Shown here: positions 1 to 11,686 of the stretch, one piece after another
Position numbering within the stretch: the stretch's first letter is position 1
How the letters are laid out: each line of letters opens with the position of its first letter
DNA from: Favolaschia claudopus
Lineage: Eukaryota; Basidiomycota; Agaricomycetes; Agaricales; Mycenaceae
NCBI GenBank assembly: GCA_037176885.1
Contig: JAWWNJ010000038.1
Span: 310,001 to 374,000, forward strand
Direction of reading: 5' to 3'
Length of the DNA stretch: 64,000 nucleotides
Position numbers and translations under genes: made by a program
Notes under the pieces: generated by a model
Seen by the model: only the letters and a program-made list of their open reading frames with translations
Databases searched by the model: none
Told to the model about the DNA's origin: nothing

Positions 1-2
1 AA

Positions 3-311
3 CTCCCCTTCCCACTTCGCGGCGACAATCTAGGATCTATCAGTCTCACACAAACCAATAAAGAACAGGGCCTATCGAAGCACCTCGACACCCGTTGGCA
101 CTACATTCGCGAACGCGTCAAAGAAGGCGAGATGGTCGTCTCGTCTATCCCCGGCAAAGAAAATGTTGCCGACATCCTCACAAAAGCCTTACCTCGGCAA
201 GCTCACGAACGCATCGTTGGGCAGCTTGGGCTTGATTGGCGTCGACGGATTTACGGGAGCTCAACGCCAGGGGGAGTGTTGAGGAGCGAGCTACCTTCCT
301 ATTCTGGATAG
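3..311 (+). CDS. Ty1/copia polyprotein, C-terminal end of RNase H (partial)
   Basis: This is an open frame entering from the window edge and ending at a TAG at 309-311. The translated end contains the order typical of copia RNase H tails: a KHLDTRWHYIRERV-like stretch, then SIPGKENVADILTKALPR. That block closes the RNase H domain of copia polyproteins. A polypurine run (CCAGGGGGAG, 267-276) lies at the end of the frame and abuts an LTR beginning TGTTGAGG at 277, as expected for the 3' end of a copia element. The upstream gag, integrase and RT parts lie outside the window, so whether the element is intact cannot be judged. The frame runs a short way into the LTR before stopping. Confidence 0.85.
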   Translation, partial: LPFPLRGDNLGSISLTQTNKEQGLSKHLDTRWHYIRERVKEGEMVVSSIPGKENVADILTKALPRQAHERIVGQLGLDWRRRIYGSSTPGGVLRSELPSYSG

Positions 312-605
312 GTGGCGTTGTGCTGCCCGATTCGGTTTTCTCTTTCTTTTTATTTATTTATCCCAATCGTTTCCGAGTTGTATATAAACCTATGCCGAGG
401 GGTGCATCGAGGCTTCAAGACTTGGAGGAAGACCTTTCAGCGCAAGTCCCTATTCAGTCGTCTCTAGTCGTCTGTCCTCCTCTCCTGAATAGGTGACTTG
501 TGCATGTCGTCGTTCTTGCCTTTTTCTTTTCTTGATGAACAAATATCCCGTCTCGCTACTTCCTCTACCCTCCATTCGCTCTACGCAAAGTCCCCATCGT
601 TAACA
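277..605 (+). repeat. 3' LTR of the copia element
   Basis: It begins TGTTGAGG straight after the polypurine tract and ends GTTAACA, so it has TG..CA termini. A TATATAAA box sits at about 381-388, consistent with the LTR promoter. The length of 329 bp is normal for copia. The matching 5' LTR is outside the window. The right boundary is inferred from the TTAACA terminus only. Confidence 0.7.
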
Positions 606-1231
606 GTTATAGGTACTATTGCATCGTCATGAGATGTCTCAACGTAGCACATATGTACACTGTAAATGTAAAGATGCTACCATTCAAATAAAAAGCCTCT
701 TTTTTTCTGTATTTTCCCCCCTTTTTTTTCGCATTTTTTCACCCTCGGGAAGGGCCCAGGCAGCCGAAACGACCCATAGACAATCAAAGAGCGAGCGTTA
801 GATGGGGAGCTGTTGTAAAATCAAAGACCTGCCCATTGGAATCCAAAGAGGCGTATATTCATTGGGATCCAGTGGCTGTACATAGGATTCCGACGATCAC
901 CAAATCCACCAAATTCCGATGACTGCCGGGATAGACGTGTAGACTCCCCTTTGTTACTGCCGAGCTGCCCACAACACGACCAAAGCATGTGCCAGGTGGC
1001 AGTGCTGTGGCAGTGCATTCCAAATCTTTCAGATTTTTGGAAAACGCGCCGCTTGACGGGAAAACACCATTGCAACACTTCCTTGAAAATGTCACACTAA
1101 TGTCACACCCGGTTATATCCTTTCTCTTGAGGCTTTTTTGGTCAAAACTCTTCATAGAATGTCATCTACTGCTCTGCAACTTCCATTTCTATGAAAAACC
1201 TTGGCCCTAAGTGGCCTGTGGCTGATGGTAC
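606..1231. other. No gene recognised
   Basis: This is AT-rich sequence with only short frames. None has recognisable domain content, splice signals flanking coding-like sequence, or similarity to other parts of the window. Confidence 0.5.
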
Positions 1232-1524
1232 AAGCTTAAGCACCCCGCCTTCGGCAGGACCGGCTCGCTGCGCTCGCGTCCCTACCTACGGGGGGTACAC
1301 AGCTTGTCGGGGCTCCGCCCCAAACCCCGCCTGGATTTTTTTTGCTGGATTCCTTGCCCGCGGCGCCGCACTGCCACTCGCTGCACTCGCCGGCGCGCGG
1401 CGCCGGGGACCGCGTGTGAGTTTCAACATCTCGACAGCCGGCGGCGGTTGCAGGATGTCGACAAAACCCCGTGACTTTCTGTCAAAAGTCACGCGTCTGA
1501 TGGCCTGGCCCTCTTTTCAAGTAC
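1232..1524 (+). repeat. GC-rich modular repeat, core plus tail A (copy 1)
   Basis: The unit opens AAGCTTAAGCACCCCGCC. It is followed by a core of about 190 bp that is very rich in CpG and short palindromes (for example GGCGCGCGGCGCC). It then has tail A, which starts GAGTTTCAACATCTCGACAG and ends CTTTTCAAGTAC. The same core and tail occur at 19,151-19,431. No coding content is believed, and the overlapping antisense frames are composition artefacts. Confidence 0.75.
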
Positions 1525-1774
1525 AAGCTTAAGCACCCCGCCTTCGGCAGGGCCGGCTCGCTGCGCTCGCGTCCCTACCTACGGGGGGTACACAGCTTGT
1601 CAGGGCTCCGCCCCAAACCCCGCGTGTTTTTTTGCCGGATTCCGTGCCCGCGGCGCCGCACTGCCGCTCGCTGCACTCGCCGGCGCGCGGCGCCGGGGAA
1701 AGCGCGTGAAAAGTCACCTGCTTTTTCACGTGAATTATCACGGGACCTGCGGTCCCGTAGTGTCTTTTATTATA
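1525..1774 (+). repeat. GC-rich modular repeat, core plus tail B (copy 2)
   Basis: It has the same AAGCTTAAGCACCCCGCC start and GC-rich core as the preceding unit. It ends in a different tail (tail B): GAAAAGTCACCTGC, then a small palindrome GGGACCTGCGGTCCC and TCTTTTATTATA. It is head to tail with the preceding unit with no spacer. The same core and tail B occur at 18,899-19,150. Confidence 0.75.
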
Positions 1775-4140
1775 GAAGATAGGATAAATGCGTGACAGAT
1801 GACACTGTGACTGCTGACATAAGGGTGCGGGGTTCCCACGCTCTTCATCTTACTTAGTGTGTCATCGCCTTAACAATCGATGACGAAATGCGCTTCTTTT
1901 GATGAGATATTGCACATCCTCACGATAAGACAGTGCATCCCTCCCCGAGCCAACCTCGGACGAAAGGAAGATTTTGACCAAGAGGATGCGACGCAGATTA
2001 AACAAGTGCTCGCCAGTATTGCGGTTGATACCACGGATCAAGTGTCTGCCATTGACAACTCATCACATCGGACAGCTCTAACTTGCGACGTTTAAGAGCT
2101 TATGAATATTCGTCCAGTGGTTCGACCCAGAGGCCTAGGGTTAAGGTAGTCCCGGGTTTTGAACCGCCATTCCATGGGTGATGGCAAATCGGTCTGGCGA
2201 CCGATTAAAGCCGATGGCCACGGCCAGTATGGAACCCTCGGCAATCTGAGGCTAGACGAAATGACCGATTTTTCGGTTGGAGTCGGTTATGAGACGAAGT
2301 ACCGGTCTACAAATTTTTACTCAAGTGGTGATTTGGGACCTGTATTTTTATAATTGGCCACCTCAATTGGAGATAAACATTACAATTTGGGGCGAAAGTC
2401 GAGGCTGTGAGAATGGAAGGCTGGAGCCAGTTGCACTTTATTGCAGAAAAAATCTTCCACTTCAATGATTTGTAACCTCGATTTGAATCGACTGCACGAT
2501 TCTCCCAGCATCATATGCACCTGGCACGCCGGTGAGAGCCCAGAGTGCGCAAACGATGTTTCGGTCGTCACTCTCTCTAGCTGCTCAAAGCTGACGGACC
2601 TGATTCGTGCGAGTGGGCAGTCACATTTCGAACGTTTCCCACAAATCCCAAGCTTACAGCCCAAGCTACGGAAAAACGCTGCTCATATGGTCAGAAATTT
2701 GATCAACAACACAAAAAACACGGATAAAATACGGGTTCGGAGAGCCGTTTCGTGCGTGGGTGAGCTCGAGACCGTGATTGTGGGCGGTACACAAGAAGCC
2801 GGAGCAGCGACATCACACATGGGAGGGGTTATTCTTATGATACATAAATAATGATAATGCTCAGATGGGGCTCACACCTTTCACCAGGCTCCCTGCCGCG
2901 TTGCTGCGCGGGCTCTGTGGATGTTCCCAATGACGAACAAATATCTTGATTTTCGGGCGCTGCCACCTCTGGCGTACCATTGTCAGGATATTTGGCAACT
3001 CAAGGGGACCCCATGTGTCACGTACCAACGTAAGGAGGTAGAATCTCCCTACCCTTGTACGGAGGTGGTGGGGCTTCCTCTTCTGATATATTGTACACTC
3101 GCTCGCCAGGTAGTACAAGGTTACCCTAGAAAGCACCCTGTCAGCAGTCGGCCAGTTTTAAGGACTCGAGTAATGACTCACCGACTTGATTCGAGCGATA
3201 ATGACAACAGCGCAGAAAGCACCCAGCCTTTCCGATGCGGTTTGAAAAGGAGTCATCTAGCTCAAGCAAAAACTTGGCATGACAGTGCATTTGCATCTGT
3301 TTGCTCCCGGTCGAATAGGCACGGCGGCAACGCGAGACAGCGCGGGACTACATAGATCTCTTTTAGCACCTCTTCTCAGGACTGTGTGAGCAGGTGTGGG
3401 CACCGTGTGCGGACGTTTCTCCATCTAGCCGGAAAGCCCCAAGACCAAATTGAATGAGAATCACAGGACCCATACTTATTAGTATCGGCGGGCCAGGGCG
3501 GGCCCTTCGTGAGTTCAGAGTTGGTGGGCGTATGTAAGTCGAGGCCGGCGAAGTAGAAGAGTGTGACTGTGCTTCATTCATTTGGATCTATGAGAGGCGG
3601 ACATGGGTGAGGAGAAAGCAGCCGGGGTATATAGTAACCGGCTGGCTCCTGCGAAGGGATGGACGCGAAGGCACCCAATGAGCACCCCACTCTACGACCG
3701 CCTCGTCATCCAAAAAACCACTATCGACCCTAGTCGTCTCGTCCTTTGGATAATGATCGGCGCAGTTGAAGTTGAACGGGTTCTAAATATTAGCACAGAG
3801 GACAATCCGGGCAGGGTTGGGTGGGGGAAAGAAAATCTTGAGGTATTTCCAAGACGACGAATAGAGCTTATTTGCAACCGGTGAGAAGCAGATTTCCAAG
3901 TACAAAGCTAAGCGAGAATTGTGAAAAGTGAGAGGCACATACTTATTACTGGCACAAATTTTCGCTGGCGGCGGGATCTGATGCCACCCCTAAAAATAGA
4001 ACAGCCCATTTCTTGAACTTTTGATGCAAGGGGGTGCGGGCCGGAGAAGCCGGCACACCGGGCAGGGAGTGTGGGTCAGCCGAGGAGGTGGATAAAAAAA
4101 AATGATGAGCTTCGAATTTTTGCAGAGGGTCCCAGGCTGA
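1775..4140. other. No gene recognised; scattered short frames
   Basis: The longest frames here are 136 aa (2441-2851 +), 144 aa (2921-3355 +) and 110 aa (3946-4278 -). None shows a domain, motif, repeat or splice structure that I can recognise. The stretch is best treated as unannotated intergenic or decayed repeat sequence. Confidence 0.45.
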
Positions 4141-7100
4141 GGCTCGGTCACGGTGCGTGTTGCTGCCCAAAAGAATTGCAAAAAAATGTCCAAAAAGAGA
4201 AAGAGAAGGAGAGGGAAAAGGGGGAATTTCAAGAGTTTTGGATGTACTCTGGCCGTAAATTTCGCGATTGCGCCTCAAAGTTCTCGTGAAATGCTAGCAC
4301 TCAGTGCCGAGATGCCGAGGTAGAAGTGTCGGCCCGGCAGAGCAACATTCTAAGTTGATTTGTTCAAATGTAGCACGGATTCCCGCAGAACGGTTTGCTA
4401 TACAAGGTAGTCAATCGTTGAAGATAGTACATCAGAACACGCAGAGGTACCTCTGTTGCAACTTGAACTGAACTCAAAAAACAAGACCGCAATACGATTC
4501 ATTATTCATAGCTAATTTTGGATGTTGAACATCCAACGCAACTGACTTGAATGAAGCCCTGGTGGTGGTGCTCCTGTTCATTTGTAGTACATTACCCACA
4601 ATTTGAAAGGTATCTGTATACTCCACACTGTCATCATGCAAACACAGTCAAGCCGTGAATTACTTAAACACATTGATAATGACGGTGTTTACTTTCAACC
4701 CCAGATATACTATAGGATGATTGTGTTAGAGACCATATCTGCCTAGTATTACTGCCTAAGACACACAAGTAGATAGCTAAACCCATCTATACAAGGATCG
4801 AAACCATTTATGAATTGGTGGAAGGAGCTCCGTTTACAGGTTTCGTTTTAGTTGGTTTCGGTGTAATGCTTCTTCAACATAGCTGTAAATCGTATTCTGA
4901 GTACTAATTACAACCTCATTCTGTTTGATTCTGCTTATCAGAGCTCTCTGTCTGCTCCCAGGTAGCCAGAACAAAATTGTTTCGAAACACTCCTGAATAT
5001 CAGTATATCAGACATTCGGAGGCTGAAAAAAATCCAAAAAGCCTCCCATACACCTCAAGCTCCTGTAGCCTCACATTAAGGTGCAGATTCTCTCAGGCTG
5101 CTTCAAAATGGATGGAAATTGAGCCGTTTTGTGAGTTGAACCAGTCTTACATAATGCTCAGCAACCTTTGTAAGAATTCCTGCAAAGACTGTGGTCGAGT
5201 TGAGTGTGAAGGGCGAGATTCATCTCATCCTGAAGTACCTTGTGCCGGTGCTGTTTGGAGTGCAACAATTTGAACTAGATTTACCCTGTAAATGAATGAT
5301 TTGATCATGTTGCTTGACAATGCTGTAAATTGGAATGAGTAGTTGATATTGTCTATGCTATGCCATTTTTTTTGTATATATACCACTGCACACCAACCTT
5401 GAACTGTGGGTGTTTGACATTATTCACTACTATAGGATTTACGAGGCCATGGGAATAGATTCCCCTATTAGGTCGCAAATTGACAGGTGATATCAATCAT
5501 TGCCTCTTCTGGTTGCTCCCAAAATGGCAGCAACCCGTTTAGGTTGCTACCAAAAAAGGCAGCAACCTAAACGGGTTGCTGACTTTTAAGGAAATTTGAT
5601 GCAACACACACCAGAACCGCGCCCGAGAGGGCTCGGTCACGGTGCGTGTTGCTGCCCAAAAGAATTGCAAAAAAATGTCCAAAAAGAGAAAGAGAAGGAG
5701 AGGGAAAAGGGGGAATTTCAAGAGTTTTGGATGTACTCTGGCCGTAAATTTCGCGATTGCGCCTCAAAGTTCTCGTGAAATGCTAGCACTCAGTGCCGAG
5801 ATGCCGAGGTAGAAGTGTCGGCCCGGCAGAGCAACATTCTAAGTTGATTTGTTCAAATGTAGCACGGATTCCCGCAGAACGGTTTGCTATACAAGGTAGT
5901 CAATCGTTGAAGATAGTACATCAGAACACGCAGAGGTACCTCTGTTGCAACTTGAACTGAACTCAAAAAACAAGACCGCAATACGATTCATTATTCATAG
6001 CTAATTTTGGATGTTGAACATCCAACGCAACTGACTTGAATGAAGCCCTGGTGGTGGTGCTCCTGTTCATTTGTAGTACATTACCCACAATTTGAAAGGT
6101 ATCTGTATACTCCACACTGTCATCATGCAAACACAGTCAAGCCGTGAATTACTTAAACACATTGATAATGACGGTGTTTACTTTCAACCCCAGATATACT
6201 ATAGGATGATTGTGTTAGAGACCATATCTGCCTAGTATTACTGCCTAAGACACACAAGTAGATAGCTAAACCCATCTATACAAGGATCGAAACCATTTAT
6301 GAATTGGTGGAAGGAGCTCCGTTTACAGGTTTCGTTTTAGTTGGTTTCGGTGTAATGCTTCTTCAACATAGCTGTAAATCGTATTCTGAGTACTAATTAC
6401 AACCTCATTCTGTTTGATTCTGCTTATCAGAGCTCTCTGTCTGCTCCCAGGTAGCCAGAACAAAATTGTTTCGAAACACTCCTGAATATCAGTATATCAG
6501 ACATTCGGAGGCTGAAAAAAATCCAAAAAGCCTCCCATACACCTCAAGCTCCTGTAGCCTCACATTAAGGTGCAGATTCTCTCAGGCTGCTTCAAAATGG
6601 ATGGAAATTGAGCCGTTTTGTGAGTTGAACCAGTCTTACATAATGCTCAGCAACCTTTGTAAGAATTCCTGCAAAGACTGTGGTCGAGTTGAGTGTGAAG
6701 GGCGAGATTCATCTCATCCTGAAGTACCTTGTGCCGGTGCTGTTTGGAGTGCAACAATTTGAACTAGATTTACCCTGTAAATGAATGATTTGATCATGTT
6801 GCTTGACAATGCTGTAAATTGGAATGAGTAGTTGATATTGTCTATGCTATGCCATTTTTTTTGTATATATACCACTGCACACCAACCTTGAACTGTGGGT
6901 GTTTGACATTATTCACTACTATAGGATTTACGAGGCCATGGGAATAGATTCCCCTATTAGGTCGCAAATTGACAGGTGATATCAATCATTGCCTCTTCTG
7001 GTTGCTCCCAAAATGGCAGCAACCCGTTTAGGTTGCTACCAAAAAAGGCAGCAACCTAAACGGGTTGCTGACTTTTAAGGAAATTTGATGCAACACACAC

Positions 7101-10098
7101 CAGAACCGCGCCCGAGAGGGCTCGGTCACGGTGCGTGTTGCTGCCCAAAAGAATTGCAAAAAAATGTCCAAAAAGAGAAAGAGAAGGAGAGGGAAAAGGG
7201 GGAATTTCAAGAGTTTTGGATGTACTCTGGCCGTAAATTTCGCGATTGCGCCTCAAAGTTCTCGTGAAATGCTAGCACTCAGTGCCGAGATGCCGAGGTA
7301 GAAGTGTCGGCCCGGCAGAGCAACATTCTAAGTTGATTTGTTCAAATGTAGCACGGATTCCCGCAGAACGGTTTGCTATACAAGGTAGTCAATCGTTGAA
7401 GATAGTACATCAGAACACGCAGAGGTACCTCTGTTGCAACTTGAACTGAACTCAAAAAACAAGACCGCAATACGATTCATTATTCATAGCTAATTTTGGA
7501 TGTTGAACATCCAACGCAACTGACTTGAATGAAGCCCTGGTGGTGGTGCTCCTGTTCATTTGTAGTACATTACCCACAATTTGAAAGGTATCTGTATACT
7601 CCACACTGTCATCATGCAAACACAGTCAAGCCGTGAATTACTTAAACACATTGATAATGACGGTGTTTACTTTCAACCCCAGATATACTATAGGATGATT
7701 GTGTTAGAGACCATATCTGCCTAGTATTACTGCCTAAGACACACAAGTAGATAGCTAAACCCATCTATACAAGGATCGAAACCATTTATGAATTGGTGGA
7801 AGGAGCTCCGTTTACAGGTTTCGTTTTAGTTGGTTTCGGTGTAATGCTTCTTCAACATAGCTGTAAATCGTATTCTGAGTACTAATTACAACCTCATTCT
7901 GTTTGATTCTGCTTATCAGAGCTCTCTGTCTGCTCCCAGGTAGCCAGAACAAAATTGTTTCGAAACACTCCTGAATATCAGTATATCAGACATTCGGAGG
8001 CTGAAAAAAATCCAAAAAGCCTCCCATACACCTCAAGCTCCTGTAGCCTCACATTAAGGTGCAGATTCTCTCAGGCTGCTTCAAAATGGATGGAAATTGA
8101 GCCGTTTTGTGAGTTGAACCAGTCTTACATAATGCTCAGCAACCTTTGTAAGAATTCCTGCAAAGACTGTGGTCGAGTTGAGTGTGAAGGGCGAGATTCA
8201 TCTCATCCTGAAGTACCTTGTGCCGGTGCTGTTTGGAGTGCAACAATTTGAACTAGATTTACCCTGTAAATGAATGATTTGATCATGTTGCTTGACAATG
8301 CTGTAAATTGGAATGAGTAGTTGATATTGTCTATGCTATGCCATTTTTTTTGTATATATACCACTGCACACCAACCTTGAACTGTGGGTGTTTGACATTA
8401 TTCACTACTATAGGATTTACGAGGCCATGGGAATAGATTCCCCTATTAGGTCGCAAATTGACAGGTGATATCAATCATTGCCTCTTCTGGTTGCTCCCAA
8501 AATGGCAGCAACCCGTTTAGGTTGCTACCAAAAAAGGCAGCAACCTAAACGGGTTGCTGACTTTTAAGGAAATTTGATGCAACACACACCAGAACCGCGC
8601 CCGAGAGGGCTCGGTCACGGTGCGTGTTGCTGCCCAAAAGAATTGCAAAAAAATGTCCAAAAAGAGAAAGAGAAGGAGAGGGAAAAGGGGGAATTTCAAG
8701 AGTTTTGGATGTACTCTGGCCGTAAATTTCGCGATTGCGCCTCAAAGTTCTCGTGAAATGCTAGCACTCAGTGCCGAGATGCCGAGGTAGAAGTGTCGGC
8801 CCGGCAGAGCAACATTCTAAGTTGATTTGTTCAAATGTAGCACGGATTCCCGCAGAACGGTTTGCTATACAAGGTAGTCAATCGTTGAAGATAGTACATC
8901 AGAACACGCAGAGGTACCTCTGTTGCAACTTGAACTGAACTCAAAAAACAAGACCGCAATACGATTCATTATTCATAGCTAATTTTGGATGTTGAACATC
9001 CAACGCAACTGACTTGAATGAAGCCCTGGTGGTGGTGCTCCTGTTCATTTGTAGTACATTACCCACAATTTGAAAGGTATCTGTATACTCCACACTGTCA
9101 TCATGCAAACACAGTCAAGCCGTGAATTACTTAAACACATTGATAATGACGGTGTTTACTTTCAACCCCAGATATACTATAGGATGATTGTGTTAGAGAC
9201 CATATCTGCCTAGTATTACTGCCTAAGACACACAAGTAGATAGCTAAACCCATCTATACAAGGATCGAAACCATTTATGAATTGGTGGAAGGAGCTCCGT
9301 TTACAGGTTTCGTTTTAGTTGGTTTCGGTGTAATGCTTCTTCAACATAGCTGTAAATCGTATTCTGAGTACTAATTACAACCTCATTCTGTTTGATTCTG
9401 CTTATCAGAGCTCTCTGTCTGCTCCCAGGTAGCCAGAACAAAATTGTTTCGAAACACTCCTGAATATCAGTATATCAGACATTCGGAGGCTGAAAAAAAT
9501 CCAAAAAGCCTCCCATACACCTCAAGCTCCTGTAGCCTCACATTAAGGTGCAGATTCTCTCAGGCTGCTTCAAAATGGATGGAAATTGAGCCGTTTTGTG
9601 AGTTGAACCAGTCTTACATAATGCTCAGCAACCTTTGTAAGAATTCCTGCAAAGACTGTGGTCGAGTTGAGTGTGAAGGGCGAGATTCATCTCATCCTGA
9701 AGTACCTTGTGCCGGTGCTGTTTGGAGTGCAACAATTTGAACTAGATTTACCCTGTAAATGAATGATTTGATCATGTTGCTTGACAATGCTGTAAATTGG
9801 AATGAGTAGTTGATATTGTCTATGCTATGCCATTTTTTTTGTATATATACCACTGCACACCAACCTTGAACTGTGGGTGTTTGACATTATTCACTACTAT
9901 AGGATTTACGAGGCCATGGGAATAGATTCCCCTATTAGGTCGCAAATTGACAGGTGATATCAATCATTGCCTCTTCTGGTTGCTCCCAAAATGGCAGCAA
10001 CCCGTTTAGGTTGCTACCAAAAAAGGCAGCAACCTAAACGGGTTGCTGACTTTTAAGGAAATTTGATGCAACACACACCAGAACCGCGCCCGAGAGGG
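4141..10098. repeat. Tandem array: four near-identical 1489-bp units
   Basis: Units start at 4141, 5630, 7119 and 8608. Every landmark recurs with a spacing of exactly 1489 bp, and I saw no difference between units in the stretches compared. The array holds a whole number of units (four). It starts at GGCTCGGTCACGG after CCCAGGCTGA and ends CCCGAGAGG before GAGAGTTTG. Each unit includes a compound hairpin (for example 5511-5580), a short TTGGATGTT/AACATCCAA hairpin and a TATATATA run near 5377. A 98-aa frame (4977-5273 and equivalents) and 60-66-aa antisense frames recur only because the units are copies; none is recognisable. It could be a recent tandem amplification, an integrated multimer of a circular DNA, or an assembly artefact. 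Confidence 0.9.
5511..5580. repeat. Compound hairpin of the 1489-bp unit
   Basis: The 7-mers GGTTGCT and AGCAACC alternate four times within 70 bp. A perfect 20-bp inverted repeat has arms 5529-5548 and 5561-5580 (AGCAACCCGTTTAGGTTGCT and its complement) with a 12-nt loop. An alternative smaller stem forms from 5511-5517 with 5529-5535. The same structure occurs at 7000-7069, 8489-8558 and 9978-10047. Its function is unknown. Confidence 0.85.
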
Positions 10099-10675
10099 AG
10101 AGAGTTTGAGGAGGACTTCCATCGAAATAATGAATCAGCATATCCAACAATACGTCTATGGCTGTGGAGTACTGCCTCAGATCTTCATCGGCTGTACGCC
10201 GCGCTCGCATCTAGAAACGGTGGAAGGTGAAGCTCTCGATATCTTTTAATCTTACCAAGACGTGGATAGCAATGCAGTCCCGCATTAAAATCATTTGACG
10301 ACGGTAGCGAAACGGATCCTGCAATGGGTCTTGCAACACAGTGCGACAGAGAAGGCATGTCGCAGGTTGTACAAGCTTGTAGAGCGCGTATTCTCGAGAG
10401 CAGTTGCACTGGCTCATCTGCGCGCAGCGCCTCCCAATTTGCAGGTACGTTTTGCCCAATGAAGTCATAAGTCACTTCAGGGCCTTTGTCTGCCTTTGTC
10501 CATCCTTTCTATACAACCTCGGCCCCGTGAGGTGAATGGGGGAAGCGTGGCTAAGCCGCACTCACGCTGAGGAACGACGAGGGACCGGATATACAGTGTA
10601 CTCCGGACAGGGCGGGGCGGCGGCGGCGACGGGGTACACCATTTGTCCACCGGATGAAAAAAGACTGTGGTTTGC
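10099..10675. other. No gene recognised
   Basis: Two overlapping antisense frames (96 aa and 85 aa, about 10,185-10,475) have no recognisable motif. The last 100 bp are GC-rich with a GGCGGCGGCG run. Confidence 0.4.
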
Positions 10676-11092
10676 TATGGTGCTGCTCACTTAGTCACCG
10701 CTACTTTTGTACAGAAATTGATGGCCCATTGATCTCATCAGGGAAAAATCTGATTTTTTAATCCTCTTGCAGAAATGCTCCATTTCATGGTAGCTACATT
10801 TTGGCAAGAGGAATTGAGCTCAGAATAAAAACTGGGCGAGATATATATTTTACCTTCGACCGAATTGGCCACCCCTAACAAAATGCCTCAAGCGAGGCCT
10901 TACGAGGGGTGGAATACCACTGGAAAGGGCAAAAACGATGATTTTTCCCGCGCTGCGCGCGCTAAATCCTTCCAAAAGAGCTCTAAATTTGAGCCAAAAT
11001 CTGCGAATTTAGGGGGTCTATCAGCCAAAAAAATTTCGCGGCCAGATTGGCCGCTGTACAAAAGTAGCGGTAACTAAGTGAGCGGCACCATA
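10676..11092. mobile_element. MITE with 39-bp terminal inverted repeats
   Basis: The left end 10,676-10,714 (TATGGTGCTGCTCACTTAGT...) and right end 11,054-11,092 are reverse complements over 39 bp with two mismatches. Including the terminal TA at both ends, the element is 417 bp. The TA ends suggest a Tc1/mariner-type target duplication. A 70-aa internal frame is not recognisable. No second copy was seen in the window. Confidence 0.75.
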
Positions 11093-11686
11093 GACTTATC
11101 CAAATTGATCCTGCTTGATCCAGTCGTTCCGACTGATCCCTCCTGTCAAACTCGGCACTTGCCGTGGATCCATCAAAATACTGAGTCCAACTTCAACGTC
11201 CGTTCCCTCTGCTCAAACTTCTCATTACATTGCTAAAGAATGGACAAATATTGAAACTGAAGATCGATATCTTTACATCTTAAAATTGGCTATGTATTTA
11301 TTTTCCATCACAAAATCTTGATACAGTGAAGAGTGCAGGTTGTGAGTTGCATCTAGCTGCGAGAGCGGCCGGACGAGTCGAGACTGTAGACATCGGTATG
11401 ATGAAGAGAGAACAAATTTTGAAAGAGGCAGTCACACATATTATGCCATTCACTGATTCAGCCTCCGATGATTAGACTCAAATTCGAGTCCACAATTTCT
11501 GAGCGCAAAACATTTGGCTCTTCAAAGCGCAGACTTGGAGAACGAGCTTCCAGTTATAAGATATTGCTTCATGCAGTTTGTTCCTATTACTCTTGAAGAA
11601 GGCAGAGGCTGTATATAGCTCTTACAGTTGCGGCAAAATCAAATGTCCCTATCATAAAAGGAAATTCAAATCATTGACCGGTTTGA
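11093..11686. other. No gene recognised
   Basis: This is AT-rich sequence upstream of the hydrolase gene. It presumably includes that gene's promoter, but no clear TATA box or other element could be assigned. Confidence 0.4.

Noticed and set aside
1232..1774. GC-rich repeats as a CpG island or structured RNA gene
   Set aside because: The same blocks recur as modular repeats at 18.9-19.4 kb, and no adjacent gene start or known RNA family is seen.
4977..5273. 98-aa frame repeated in all four 1489-bp units (also at 6466, 7955, 9444)
   Set aside because: It recurs only because the units are copies. It has no recognisable motif, and with no divergence between units there is no evidence of selection on the protein.
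5539..5721. 60-aa hydrophobic antisense frame in the tandem unit
   Set aside because: The hydrophobic look comes from an A/G-rich stretch read antisense. It is short and unsupported.
4141..10098. Tandem Helitrons or rDNA as explanation for the 1489-bp array
   Set aside because: No CTRR end after the hairpin, no Rep/helicase and no rRNA-like sequence.
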